Below, piece after piece: positions 43,980 to 51,744 of a stretch of DNA of 54,895 nucleotides. This DNA comes from Oscillospiraceae bacterium (GTDB lineage: Bacteria; Bacillota; Clostridia; Oscillospirales; Oscillospiraceae). The stretch's first letter is position 1; every line of letters starts with the position of its first letter. The stretch spans positions 1 through 54,895 of the forward strand of contig SVLB01000014.1 in assembly GCA_015068135.1 (NCBI GenBank), in the 5' to 3' direction. Made by a program: the position numbers and the translations under genes. Under the pieces are notes generated by a model. It was given only the letters and a program-made list of their open reading frames with translations, was not told where the DNA came from and did not search any database.

Positions 43980-44723
43980 ATGTCTGTCGTATCTATGAAG
44001 CAACTGTTGGAGGCCGGCGTACACTTCGGTCACCAGACCCGCCGCTGGAACCCCAAGATGGATACCTACATCTACACTGAGCGTAACGGTATCTACATCA
44101 TCGACCTGCAGAAGACCGTCAAGAAGCTGGAGGAGGCTTACAACTTCGTTCGTGAGATCTCCGCTAACGGCGGCAATGTCCTGTTCGTCGGCACCAAGAA
44201 GCAGGCTCAGGACGCCATCAAGGAAGAGGCTGCCCGTTGCGGCGGTTACTATGTCAACGCCCGTTGGCTGGGCGGCATGATGACCAACTTCCGCACCATG
44301 CGTACCCGTATCGACCGTCTGGCTCAGCTGCGCAAGATGGAAGAGGACGGCACCTTCGCTATGCTGCCCAAGAAGGAAGTCATTGGCCTGCAGGCTGAGA
44401 TCGAGAAGCTGGAGAAGTACCTGGGCGGCGTGAAGGAAATGAAGAAGCTGCCTGCCGCTCTGTTCATCGTTGACCCCCGCAAGGAGCGCAACGCCATTGC
44501 TGAGGCCCGCAAGCTGAACATCCCCATCGTGGCCATTGTGGATACCAACTGCGATCCCGATGAAGTCGATTACGTGATCCCCGGCAACGACGATGCCATC
44601 CGCGCTATCCGTCTGATCGCCGCTACCATGGCTAACGCTGCCATCGAGGGCCGTCAGGGTGAGGACGCTGTGGCTGAGACCGCCGAAGCTGCCGAGACCA
44701 CCGAGACCGTCGAGGCTGAGTAA
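43980..44723 (+). CDS. rpsB: 30S ribosomal protein S2
   Basis: A 247-residue S2 protein: [22 protein letters not shown] at 6-27, [27 protein letters not shown], and [19 protein letters not shown] near the end, with an acidic Glu/Ala/Thr tail. It binds 16S rRNA at the head-platform junction of the 30S subunit. ATG 43980 is 9 nt after AAGGAG; an upstream in-frame start at 43917 is not supported. Codon use is strongly biased (GCT, CGT), as expected for high expression. Confidence 0.97.
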   Translation: MSVVSMKQLLEAGVHFGHQTRRWNPKMDTYIYTERNGIYIIDLQKTVKKLEEAYNFVREISANGGNVLFVGTKKQAQDAIKEEAARCGGYYVNARWLGGMMTNFRTMRTRIDRLAQLRKMEEDGTFAMLPKKEVIGLQAEIEKLEKYLGGVKEMKKLPAALFIVDPRKERNAIAEARKLNIPIVAIVDTNCDPDEVDYVIPGNDDAIRAIRLIAATMANAAIEGRQGEDAVAETAEAAETTETVEAE

Positions 44724-44786
44724 TTAAAAACTGTATGGCACCCACCCGGGTGCCAGCTTACAAAAGATTATAGGAGGATATTCAAA

Positions 44787-45710
44787 ATGGCTTTTACTGC
44801 TCTGGATGTTAAGAAGCTGCGTGAAATGACCAATGTCGGTATGATGGACTGCAAGGCTGCTCTTGCCGCTACCGACGGTGATATGGATAAGGCCGTTGAC
44901 TGGCTGCGTGAGAAGGGCCTGGCCAAGGCTGCCAAGAAGGCTGACCGCATTGCCGCTGAGGGCGTTGCTTACGCTACTGTTGTGAACGGTGTGGGCGTTG
45001 TGATCGAGGTCAACTCTGAGACTGACTTTGCCGCCAAGACCGATGCTTTCATGGACCTGGTAAAGAACCTGGCTGTGGCTGTTGCTGAGCAGAACCCCGC
45101 TGACGTGGAGGCTCTGAAGGCTTGCACCTACCCCGGCTCCAACCTGACCGTTACCGAGATCATGCAGGAGAAGGTCATGTCCATCGGCGAGAATATGCAG
45201 ATCCGCCGCTTCGACCGCTTCGCTACCGGCACTTCCGTTGCTTACGTCCACATGGGCGGCACCCACGGTGTTCTGGTCAACCTGGAAGCTGACGTGGATG
45301 CTACCGAGATCGGCAAGAACGTTGCTATGCAGATCGCTGCTATGAATCCCAAGTACTGGGACAAGACCCTGGTTCCCCAGGCTGACGTTGACAAGGAGCT
45401 GGCTGTTCAGGTGGCTCTCATGGACAACGATCCCAAGATGGCCAGCAAGCCCGCTGCCGTTAAGGAGAAGATCGCTGCCGGTAAGATCAACGCTTTCTAC
45501 AAGGATCAGTGCTTGCTGCAGCAGGACTTCGTCCGCTCCGACCTGTATAAGGGCGACGTAGCCGGCTACATTGCTGATGCTGCCAAGAAGCTGGGCGGTT
45601 CCGTGAAGTTCATCGACGCCATCCACTACATCAAGGGTGAGGGCATCGAGAAGAAGGAAGACAACTTCGCTGAGGAAGTTGCCGCTCAGATCGCCGGTGC
45701 AACTAAGTAA
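44787..45710 (+). CDS. tsf: Elongation factor Ts
   Basis: A 307-residue nucleotide exchange factor for EF-Tu. N-terminal UBA-like domain with VKKLREMTNVGMMDCKAAL at 8-26, then EVNSETDFAAKTD (core subdomain contacting EF-Tu) and a dimerisation region near 230-290. Ribosome site AGGAGG is 9-10 nt upstream. The usual second gene of the rpsB operon, with the same high-expression codon bias, closed by the terminator at 45722-45757. Confidence 0.97.
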   Translation: MAFTALDVKKLREMTNVGMMDCKAALAATDGDMDKAVDWLREKGLAKAAKKADRIAAEGVAYATVVNGVGVVIEVNSETDFAAKTDAFMDLVKNLAVAVAEQNPADVEALKACTYPGSNLTVTEIMQEKVMSIGENMQIRRFDRFATGTSVAYVHMGGTHGVLVNLEADVDATEIGKNVAMQIAAMNPKYWDKTLVPQADVDKELAVQVALMDNDPKMASKPAAVKEKIAAGKINAFYKDQCLLQQDFVRSDLYKGDVAGYIADAAKKLGGSVKFIDAIHYIKGEGIEKKEDNFAEEVAAQIAGATK

Positions 45711-45721
45711 TTGAAAAAACC

Positions 45722-45757
45722 AAACCCCCGGGATGCTTCGGCACCCCGGGGGTTTTT
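45722..45757 (+). terminator. rpsB-tsf terminator
   Basis: AAACCCCCGGG (45722-45732) pairs with CCCGGGGGTTT (45745-45755), then TTTTTATA. Strong GC stem and T-run. Confidence 0.92.
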
Positions 45758-45809
45758 ATATGTCATTACTGGGAAAATGTTCCTGCGGGGCATTCGTATG
45801 GGTGCCCAT

Positions 45810-45844
45810 AATTGACAATTGTCCATTGTCAACTGTCAATTGAG
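45810..45844. repeat. Heptamer array C, left direct copy
   Basis: AATTGAC, AATTGTC, CATTGTC, AACTGTC, AATTGAG, followed by AGAACGG. The array at 47132-47166 is the same with two differences and in the same orientation, so the two bracket the membrane protein/XRE module as direct repeats. The 310-bp space 45711-46020 also holds the tsf terminator and the short ORF at 45884-45969. Confidence 0.75.
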
Positions 45845-45883
45845 AGAACGGACGGTTCTGTATTCTCCGCAGAAGAAGGACAA

Positions 45884-45969
45884 TTAACCGGCAACTGTCC
45901 CAATCAATGGACCAATGCAAAGCTCAACTGCCATTAGTATTCCACCGATCAAAAATGCTTGCCAAACAT
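45884..45969 (-). pseudogene. Possible frameshifted 28-residue hydrophobic peptide
   Basis: ATG at 45969 has a strong ribosome site AAGGAGGG 7 nt upstream. Reading gives MFGKHF and then a stop. One extra base in the T-run would give MFGKHF followed by LIGGILMAVELCIGPLIGTVAG, a short hydrophobic peptide ending at 45884. It could be a broken small membrane peptide, a programmed -1 shift at the T-run, or chance. Confidence 0.25.
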
Positions 45970-46020
45970 GTCCTCACCCTCCTTAGTTTTTGAAAACTGT
46001 AACACACCAGGCCCCTCGGC

Positions 46021-46749
46021 TTATTCCCCCGGCTGAGCCGGTTCTGCAGCCTTTTTCTTCTTGTTTTTCTTGGCAATTAACGCTGTCACACCCACAGCAC
46101 AGGCACCTATCACACCGCCAATAACGGTCCTACCCGCCACAGAGTCGAAGAAGCTTGCCCTCTGGGGATTCAGTGAGGTATCCACATCAAACCGCACAGT
46201 GTCCACAATTTGACGCGCATAGGTCTGATCAATAGGCTGGCCGGAGATAAACTGTAGGATGTACTCCTCCTGATTCACCACCGTTAAGAATTTACAGTAA
46301 TAAAAACCTTTGTCGATTCCCGTTTCCTCCACGAAAGTATACGTATTTTCGTACACCGAGAAGGAGCGCTCTGCGGATCCGTTCTGACTATTCTGCACCA
46401 GCTTATCCACTTCAGAACGGGGCCGCTCGGAAAGGTTTCCTGCCTCCTTGCTGAATTCATTCCGGTTCTTAAATACCGTCAATTCCACACTCATATAATT
46501 CGTTTTCGAAATTGCATCCAGGTAAATATTTTGGCTTTGTAATAAGGCACTCATCGCTTCGGCATCTGCACCAATCTCAGCCACCTCCGGATTATCCTCC
46601 AGATTGTCCCGGGTAAACACATACCAGGCGCTATTATCCAGTTCAATGGTCATATCCGTTCCGGAAACTGTATAGCTTGTCGCCATAACCGGCAAGCAGA
46701 AAACCGCCAGCATACAAACCAACGCCACCAACACCATCATCTTTTTCAT
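46021..46749 (-). CDS. Secreted/tethered protein, paralogue of 31775-32536
   Basis: A 242-residue protein: signal-like helix (MKKMMVLVALVCMLAVFCLPVMA), extracytoplasmic domain starting YTVSGTDMTIELDNSAWYVFTRDN, C-terminal hydrophobic helix (VAGRTVIGGVIGACAVGVTALIA) and a lysine-rich tail. Sequence and plan match the product at 31775-32536; even the 5' leader AAAGGATAC is shared. I place the start at 46749, because the longer frame to 46932 runs over the promoter and the XRE gene. Transcribed divergently from an XRE regulator, with operator-like repeats between. Confidence 0.78.
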   Translation of the reverse strand: MKKMMVLVALVCMLAVFCLPVMATSYTVSGTDMTIELDNSAWYVFTRDNLEDNPEVAEIGADAEAMSALLQSQNIYLDAISKTNYMSVELTVFKNRNEFSKEAGNLSERPRSEVDKLVQNSQNGSAERSFSVYENTYTFVEETGIDKGFYYCKFLTVVNQEEYILQFISGQPIDQTYARQIVDTVRFDVDTSLNPQRASFFDSVAGRTVIGGVIGACAVGVTALIAKKNKKKKAAEPAQPGE

Positions 46750-46819
46750 TTCTTCTCGTATCCTTTCCATTTCTTGCGTTTGAGCCGGAGTATTCCGAGG
46801 TAACGCAATTTTCTTTTTA

Positions 46820-46872
46820 ATTATCCCAAATCGGGATATTAGGATTATACCAATATGGGATAATAAAGTCAA
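46820..46872 (-). promoter_or_regulatory. Promoter with inverted operator half-sites
   Basis: On the minus strand TTGACT (46872-46867), a 17-nt spacer and TATAAT (46849-46844). ATTATCCCAAATCGG (46820-46834) and its inverted variant CCAATATGGGATAAT (46850-46864) flank and overlap the promoter core. They are good candidates for XRE binding and repression of the membrane protein gene. Confidence 0.7.
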
Positions 46873-46892
46873 GATAAAAAGGTGGTGATTCG

Positions 46893-47099
46893 GTGCGCTT
46901 AAAAGAATTACGAAAAAGCAAGGGCTTGTCACAGCTAAGATTAGCCACAGAGTTAAACACGACCCAAAATACCATCAGCCGGTATGAAACCGGAGAACGG
47001 GAGCCCAGTATTGCAGACCTGATCAAAATCGCTGATTTCTTTCATGTTTCTGTTGACTATCTCATATCCCGCACCGATGATCCCCGTCTATACAAATAA
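46893..47099 (+). CDS. XRE family regulator
   Basis: A 68-residue stand-alone helix-turn-helix protein. The Cro/CI-type HTH spans about 5-60, with QLRLATELNTTQNTISRYETG at 15-35 as recognition region and HVSVDYLISRTD at the end. GTG start after AAGGTGGTGA. Divergent from the membrane protein gene across a promoter with inverted repeats, so it probably controls that gene and itself. Confidence 0.9.
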   Translation: MRLKELRKSKGLSQLRLATELNTTQNTISRYETGEREPSIADLIKIADFFHVSVDYLISRTDDPRLYK

Positions 47100-47131
47100 G
47101 TATTGGTTACAAATATGTTCCTGGGGCTCAT

Positions 47132-47166
47132 AATTGACAATCGTCCATTGTCAACTGTCAATTGAG
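47132..47166. repeat. Heptamer array C, right direct copy
   Basis: AATTGAC, AATCGTC, CATTGTC, AACTGTC, AATTGAG, then AGAACAGG. It lies 33 nt after the XRE stop. A REP-like palindrome follows (GTAGGAGCCGATG...CATCGGCCC, about 47191-47218). The 300-bp space 47100-47399 contains these repeats and the terminator, with no convincing gene. Confidence 0.75.
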
Positions 47167-47263
47167 AGAACAGGTCGTCCTCGGCGTGGCACTGTAGGAG
47201 CCGATGCCCACATCGGCCCATTCCGTAAAGCACCAGTTTGGCACGAAGTAATATGCGCAGCAT

Positions 47264-47298
47264 AAACAAAATCGGGGCTCGATGCCCCGATTTTGTTT
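47264..47298. terminator. Bidirectional terminator
   Basis: AAACAAAATCGGGG (47264-47277) pairs perfectly with CCCCGATTTTGTTT (47285-47298), a 14-bp stem with T-runs on both strands, between the XRE and anti-sigma genes. Confidence 0.8.
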
Positions 47299-47399
47299 CG
47301 GAACGCTGAGGGCGTTCCCTACGGTCAATGTTTTTCTTTACGGCGCAGATCGCCACGACACTCAGAAGTTCCAGCATTGGGCATTTCCCCAACGCTCTT

Positions 47400-48575
47400 T
47401 TACCACAGCGCATCCAGCAGTGCGTTATACCAGGAATTTTTGTGGTCTACGGGGTCTGTATAGCCGCCTGATAAGTGTAAATATTCTCCGTTTTCCCGCA
47501 GATCCAGTGTAAAGCGCATGGTTCCATCGGGCGTTTGTGCGGAAAGGCCGATCTGCACGGTCCAACAACCGTCCACATAGTAGGCATGCTCTGCCCCCTT
47601 GTTTTCCAGCCGCAACCCCTGGGCAGCAAGAGCCTCTAATGCCCGTACAATCTGCTTCCGCCGGTGGGCATTGTATTCTTCCAGGGTCATATTGGCATAG
47701 GGGGCGTTCCATTCCTGACTTGCCTGCCAGTCTGCCAGGGCCTGCGCCTCCAATTGGGGCTTTGCCTCCTCATAAATGGCTTCCGGCAAAAGCTCCAGAG
47801 TGTAGCACAGCTCCAGGGCGCTGTCCCTGCGGAGCATCACATCTTCATACAGACTGCCGTCCACATAGAACTTCCCCCATTTTAATTCCACCGGGTAAAA
47901 AGCGAAGCCCTGAGGCAGAGAAACGCTCTTGCCGTCATTAAAATATTCCCCGTCTTTTATGACTTCCCAGAAGATCTCCTCCGGGATCAAAACCCGACGC
48001 CATCCGTTGAAGATGATAGTTTGCCAAAAATCCGCTTTCCGGGCTTCCGATAAAAGATCACCCCGGGCATAGGCCCAGTACTCCCCTTCTCCGATCTTGA
48101 CCCTTGTGATATGGGGAAGATGATCCTCCACCGTCATAGAAAGGGCATCCTGGATACTGTCATAGTCATCGGAAAACTCCATTGCATCCGCTACCACCCT
48201 GAAATCGCCGTCTTCCAGGGCGTCTGCAAAGCTCTCCGCATCCCACACAGTACCCAGGTTGGAAAAGCAGATCCCCTCTTTTTGATACTCGTTCCAGCCA
48301 AGCCTTCCCAGCATATACAGCACCGGCAGAGCCACAAGCAGGATCACCAGGGAAAGCACCCAACGCCTGCGCACCTTCCGAAAGCTTTTGGCGACCGCCT
48401 GCTCCTCCGGTGCTGACTCCGGCAGTTCCGGCAGGGGCAGCTGTTTTCCCGCCAGTGCGGCACAGTCCCGGCAGGCAGTCAGATGGTCTTTTACTGCCTC
48501 CCGGCTTTTTTCACTGCAAACCCCGTCCTCGTACAGCGGCAGCAGGTCCCGTATGATCTGACAGTCCAGTTTCAT
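47400..48575 (-). CDS. Zinc-finger anti-sigma factor
   Basis: A 391-residue protein with an N-terminal zf-HC2 anti-sigma domain (C5, H31, C35, C38; DHLTACRDC), one membrane helix at about 72-90 and an extracytoplasmic sensor domain of about 300 residues. It overlaps the ECF sigma gene by 4 nt (ATGA), the normal order for an ECF/anti-sigma pair. The sensor domain matches no family I recognise; it is unusually large, so it may sense a ligand directly. Confidence 0.85.
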   Translation of the reverse strand: MKLDCQIIRDLLPLYEDGVCSEKSREAVKDHLTACRDCAALAGKQLPLPELPESAPEEQAVAKSFRKVRRRWVLSLVILLVALPVLYMLGRLGWNEYQKEGICFSNLGTVWDAESFADALEDGDFRVVADAMEFSDDYDSIQDALSMTVEDHLPHITRVKIGEGEYWAYARGDLLSEARKADFWQTIIFNGWRRVLIPEEIFWEVIKDGEYFNDGKSVSLPQGFAFYPVELKWGKFYVDGSLYEDVMLRRDSALELCYTLELLPEAIYEEAKPQLEAQALADWQASQEWNAPYANMTLEEYNAHRRKQIVRALEALAAQGLRLENKGAEHAYYVDGCWTVQIGLSAQTPDGTMRFTLDLRENGEYLHLSGGYTDPVDHKNSWYNALLDALW

Positions 48576-49045
48576 TTGCTTACCTCCTCCAATATTCGGG
48601 TCCTTGCCCGGTGATAGGTGACTCTTGCCCAGCTTTCCGATTTTCCGTAAGCCGCGGCAATGTCCTTAAGCTTCACATCGCCGTAAGCATGGAGAATAAA
48701 TACCTCCTTATAGGGCTCTTCCAGCCCGTACACCGCCTGACGGATCCTGCGCTGTTCTTCTCTGTGAAATACCTCCTGCTCTGCCGAGGGCGTGCTCCCG
48801 GTCAGGGCTTCCAGGCTGTCCTGGCGCCCCCTTCTGCGGCACTCCTTCAGCCAGGCGTTTTTCCCGATCTGACACAGCCAGGTATACAGACTGCTGCGCC
48901 CCTCAAACCGGTCAATATGCAAAAAGGCCCGGTAGAAGGTCTCCTGCAAAAGCTCCTCTGCCAGGTCCTCCGAGCCGGTAAGGGCAAAAAGGAACCGGTA
49001 GACGGATCTTGCATAGGTTTCGTAGATTTTCGTAAACTGTGCCAT
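48572..49045 (-). CDS. ECF RNA polymerase sigma factor
   Basis: A 157-residue extracytoplasmic-function sigma factor with region 2 (about 5-70; EDLAEELLQETFYRAFLHIDRF) and region 4 (about 105-155; EEPYKEVFILHAYGDVKLKDIAAAYGKSESWARVTYHRAR). Start at ATG 49045 behind AAAGGAGGG; a longer frame to 49147 overlaps the terminator hairpin. Controlled by the membrane anti-sigma factor encoded next to it. Targets unknown. Confidence 0.9.
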   Translation of the reverse strand: MAQFTKIYETYARSVYRFLFALTGSEDLAEELLQETFYRAFLHIDRFEGRSSLYTWLCQIGKNAWLKECRRRGRQDSLEALTGSTPSAEQEVFHREEQRRIRQAVYGLEEPYKEVFILHAYGDVKLKDIAAAYGKSESWARVTYHRARTRILEEVSK

Positions 49046-49077
49046 CCCGGCCCTCCTTTCAGCTGTCATTTCAGAAC

Positions 49078-49105
49078 AAAGGCTTCTCCCTCCGGGAGAA
49101 GGCTT
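49078..49105 (-). terminator. Terminator after the acyltransferase gene
   Basis: AAGGCTTCTCCC pairs with GGGAGAAGGCTT around TCCG (about 49079-49104). On the minus strand CTTTGTTCT follows. It separates the acyltransferase from the sigma gene. Confidence 0.6.
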
Positions 49106-49107
49106 GA

Positions 49108-50001
49108 TTACTTTTTCCTTACGATCCCATACATGGGTGCGTACCACTGTCGTATTTTATATAGTATATATAGGTATATCGCCGGGATCAGCCCCAAAAG
49201 CAGTGGGTGCAGGCCATAGTCCCACAAGAACCGGACCATAGGCGCGTGGAGGATATAGGGCCACAGGGTATCCGCCCCGGCCCTTGTTATCGCAAACCGC
49301 TTTTGCGGCCGCAGACACAAAAGTCCAAAGACCGACAGGCCCCCGATCAGATAGCACAAAAGGCGAAGCTTTGGACCGTTTTCCCCATAGGGGGCCGCCT
49401 GGTAGAGAAATACCACCCGGATCTCCTCTGCCAAAAAGCGGACTGCCAATCCCGCCACCGCCAAAGCCAAAAGCCCCAGCCATTTTTTGTCCGGCAGACC
49501 CTTTCGGCACAGCAGCCCCGTCCAAAAATAGGGCAAAAACACCAAACTTCTGGAAAAGGACCATTTTCTGCCCACCTCCGGGTTTTTCCCGATCAGGGTG
49601 CCCAAAAGGATCCAAACCGCCAGGATCCACCAACCGAACCGGCAGCCGGCTCTGTGCCACAGCCATCCCAGTGCCGCCCAAAAGCTCAGGCTCAGCAGAT
49701 ACCACAAATGCCAATAGGGGGTATGCCATACGACATCCCCCCGAACAAGCAGATAGACCCCCTGCGCCAACACATACAGCAAAGCCCCCTTTCGGGTCTG
49801 CCTGGCGCACTGCGCCCCGCTGTTCAGGAACAACCCGGACAGAAAGGCGAACAAGGGCATATGAAAGAAATAGATCCCCCGATAGAGACTGTAAAGAACC
49901 GGACTGCTCCAGATCTGGGGCTCTATAAGATGGGCATATACGGTTATGTACAACGCAAAAAGCTTTACATTGCAAAAGCCCGCATCCCGCAGTTTTACCA
50001 T
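49108..50001 (-). CDS. Acyltransferase-3-like membrane protein
   Basis: A 297-residue protein with about nine hydrophobic helices. RGIYFFHMPLFAFLSGLFLN and a terminal LHAPMVRFLWDYG resemble membrane O-acyltransferases of the acyltransferase 3 family (OafA/WecH-like, as in acetylation of sugars). The catalytic N-terminal His of the family is probably H47 or H24, which I cannot fix by eye. Start at ATG 50001 behind GGAAGGTGA; the frame extends to 50109 over the DegV gene end. Confidence 0.75.
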   Translation of the reverse strand: MVKLRDAGFCNVKLFALYITVYAHLIEPQIWSSPVLYSLYRGIYFFHMPLFAFLSGLFLNSGAQCARQTRKGALLYVLAQGVYLLVRGDVVWHTPYWHLWYLLSLSFWAALGWLWHRAGCRFGWWILAVWILLGTLIGKNPEVGRKWSFSRSLVFLPYFWTGLLCRKGLPDKKWLGLLALAVAGLAVRFLAEEIRVVFLYQAAPYGENGPKLRLLCYLIGGLSVFGLLCLRPQKRFAITRAGADTLWPYILHAPMVRFLWDYGLHPLLLGLIPAIYLYILYKIRQWYAPMYGIVRKK

Positions 50002-50056
50002 TTCGTTCACCTTCCGACCGTTAGAGCCGGAAATGGGCAAAACGTTACAAACTTTT

Positions 50057-50890
50057 TTAACTACACTCGTAGCCCACCAAGACGCCGCCGGTTTCCGCAT
50101 AGTAGGCACACAGCAAGCGGTTGTCCCGGATGCGGATATCCGCCTCGGGGTACTCCCTGCGGATCAGCGTCTCCAGCATTTTGGCGCCCTCCGGGTTCTG
50201 GGTATGGCTGATGCGCAGCTTACCGCCCCGGTAGCCGTCGGCAAGCACCGACTGAGCCAGCTTTTCCATGGCCTTTTTCTCTCCACGGACCTTATGCTGG
50301 GGCTCCAGCGTTCCCTCTGCGCTGGCACGGCCCACCACACGGATGCCTAAAATGCCCACCGCTGTGGCAACGGCCTTGCTGATCCTGCCGTTTCTTGCAA
50401 AGTTTTCCAGGGAGGCCAGGCTGAAGCGCAGACGGGTCCCGGCGCTGTACCGGCGGATCTCGGCACAGACCTGGTTAAAGTCCATTCCTGCTTTCGCCAG
50501 CTCCCGGTACTTTTCCATGATCAGCTCCTGCTCCGGCCCCGTGGACAGGGTATCTAAAATGTACACCTTTCTTTCCGGGTGCAGCTGCATATATTCCTGG
50601 GCGGCGATATTGCCCGCCTGCCAGCAGCCGGACAGACCACTGGTAATGGCGGCGCCGTACACAATGTCCGCATCCCCAAAGCTTTCCAGCCAATCCCCCA
50701 CACCGGGGCAGGCTGTGGAAGTCTTGCCCTTATGGACCCGCAGGGTGGACAGCATCCGCTCTACGGTCTCTCCCGGTCCGTCTACGAAGGTATTCTGCCC
50801 CACAACGATCTGCAGGGGCACACAGTAAAGATCCTCCTGCTCCCCCTGGAGCAAATTGGCAGAGGAGTCGGATACAAATCGAATGTTCAT
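50057..50890 (-). CDS. DegV family fatty-acid-binding protein
   Basis: A 277-residue DegV protein (FakB-like). N-terminal IRFVSDSSANL at 3-13, TSTACPGVGDW with the fatty-acid-head contact region near 58-68, GAAITSGLSGCWQAG near 79-93, and SLENFARNGRISK near 159-171. Such proteins present fatty acids to the kinase FakA. No FakA gene is adjacent. The gene overlaps the upstream extension of the acyltransferase frame but not its chosen start. Confidence 0.9.
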   Translation of the reverse strand: MNIRFVSDSSANLLQGEQEDLYCVPLQIVVGQNTFVDGPGETVERMLSTLRVHKGKTSTACPGVGDWLESFGDADIVYGAAITSGLSGCWQAGNIAAQEYMQLHPERKVYILDTLSTGPEQELIMEKYRELAKAGMDFNQVCAEIRRYSAGTRLRFSLASLENFARNGRISKAVATAVGILGIRVVGRASAEGTLEPQHKVRGEKKAMEKLAQSVLADGYRGGKLRISHTQNPEGAKMLETLIRREYPEADIRIRDNRLLCAYYAETGGVLVGYECS

Positions 50891-51016
50891 ACTATCAGCT
50901 CCGTTTCATATTTACCGAATTATCGTATCATATTTTGATAAAACCCGCAATCTACCCTTGGAAACCGGCAAAGTAGAGTCAAATTTCCACTCTACCGGCA
51001 GTAGAGACTGGCAAAA

Positions 51017-51046
51017 AAACGGTGCCGCTGGAAAACGGCACCGTTT
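51017..51046 (-). terminator. Terminator of the acyl-CoA synthetase remnant
   Basis: AAACGGTGCC (51017-51026) pairs with GGCACCGTTT (51037-51046). On the minus strand TTTTTTTGCC follows. Confidence 0.85.
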
Positions 51047-51051
51047 GTCTG

Positions 51052-51347
51052 TTAACCTTTTTGCTTTTTCAGCTCTTCTTCCTCCAAAACCCGGTAGGCC
51101 ACCTTGCCGACCAAGGTCTTGGGCATATCCTCACGGAATTCGATATCATAGGGCATGGCATACTTGGCAACGTGCTTGCGGCAGTAGTCCAGCAGCTCCT
51201 GCTTGGTCTTTTCCGTAGGCTTTGCGCCCTCGGCAAGCTTTAAAAGGCCTTGACCTTCTGCATCTTCAGAGGATCCGGCACGCCGATGACACAGCTCATC
51301 TGCACGGATTCATGGGCATCCAGGATATTCTCCATCTGCGTTGTCAG
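51052..51347 (-). pseudogene. Acyl-CoA synthetase C-terminal remnant, frameshifted
   Basis: On the minus strand the sequence encodes MENILDAHESVQMSCVIGVPDP and then, after a one-base loss near 51238-51245, KLAEGAKPTEKTKQELLDYC and MPYDIEFREDMPKTLVGKVAYRVLEEEE, the C-terminal domain of a long-chain fatty acyl-CoA synthetase (AMP-binding family, with the GKV lysine). The N-terminal 80% is missing: homology stops near 51347, where AT-rich foreign-looking DNA with a promoter begins. So this is a broken gene, presumably interrupted by the segment to its right. Confidence 0.75.
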
Positions 51348-51359
51348 AAATTTTAGTCC

Positions 51360-51388
51360 TTGACAAACATTATATTATACTATATGGT
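51360..51388 (+). promoter_or_regulatory. Probable promoter of the MacB-type operon
   Basis: TTGACA (51360-51365), then TATGGT (51383-51388) at 17 nt, in an AT-rich stretch immediately right of the acyl-CoA synthetase break. Confidence 0.5.
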
Positions 51389-51468
51389 AATATTTGTTAT
51401 AGATTATTTTTGTCTTAAACGTAATTCGTTATACATTATTGCAAAAAAGGACGCGACACGCAGACACT

Positions 51469-51642
51469 ATGGAATCTTACAGCGCACAAAACAGAGTTGT
51501 TGAAAACGGCAAGATTTACACTGAAGTCTCATTGCGTATGAATAACGACGCAACCAGAACAAATCATTTCGCCTCTCTTACTGTCAATGAAGAGAGCAGA
51601 GCATGGGATTATTATTACACTGCCAGCGGACATGGCGGCTAA
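51469..51642 (+). CDS. Small unrecognised peptide, possible bacteriocin-like remnant
   Basis: A 57-residue polar peptide (MESYSAQNRVVENGKIYTEV...ending DYYYTASGHGG) from ATG 51469; a TTG at 51439 would add 10 residues. There is no signal peptide and no good ribosome site. It precedes a permease-permease-ATPase operon of the type found with lactococcin-972-like bacteriocins, whose mature part also ends in aromatic residues after a polar stretch. Without a leader it may be a truncated or decayed precursor. Identity uncertain. Confidence 0.35.
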   Translation: MESYSAQNRVVENGKIYTEVSLRMNNDATRTNHFASLTVNEESRAWDYYYTASGHGG

Positions 51643-51744
51643 TCATCAGCATACCGCGCGGTATACACGCTTATAGGCATCTGTAAAAAACAGTTTTTGA
51701 AGCAATCTTTGCACTTGAGTTTTAGAAGGCAGGTGTTTTAGCTT

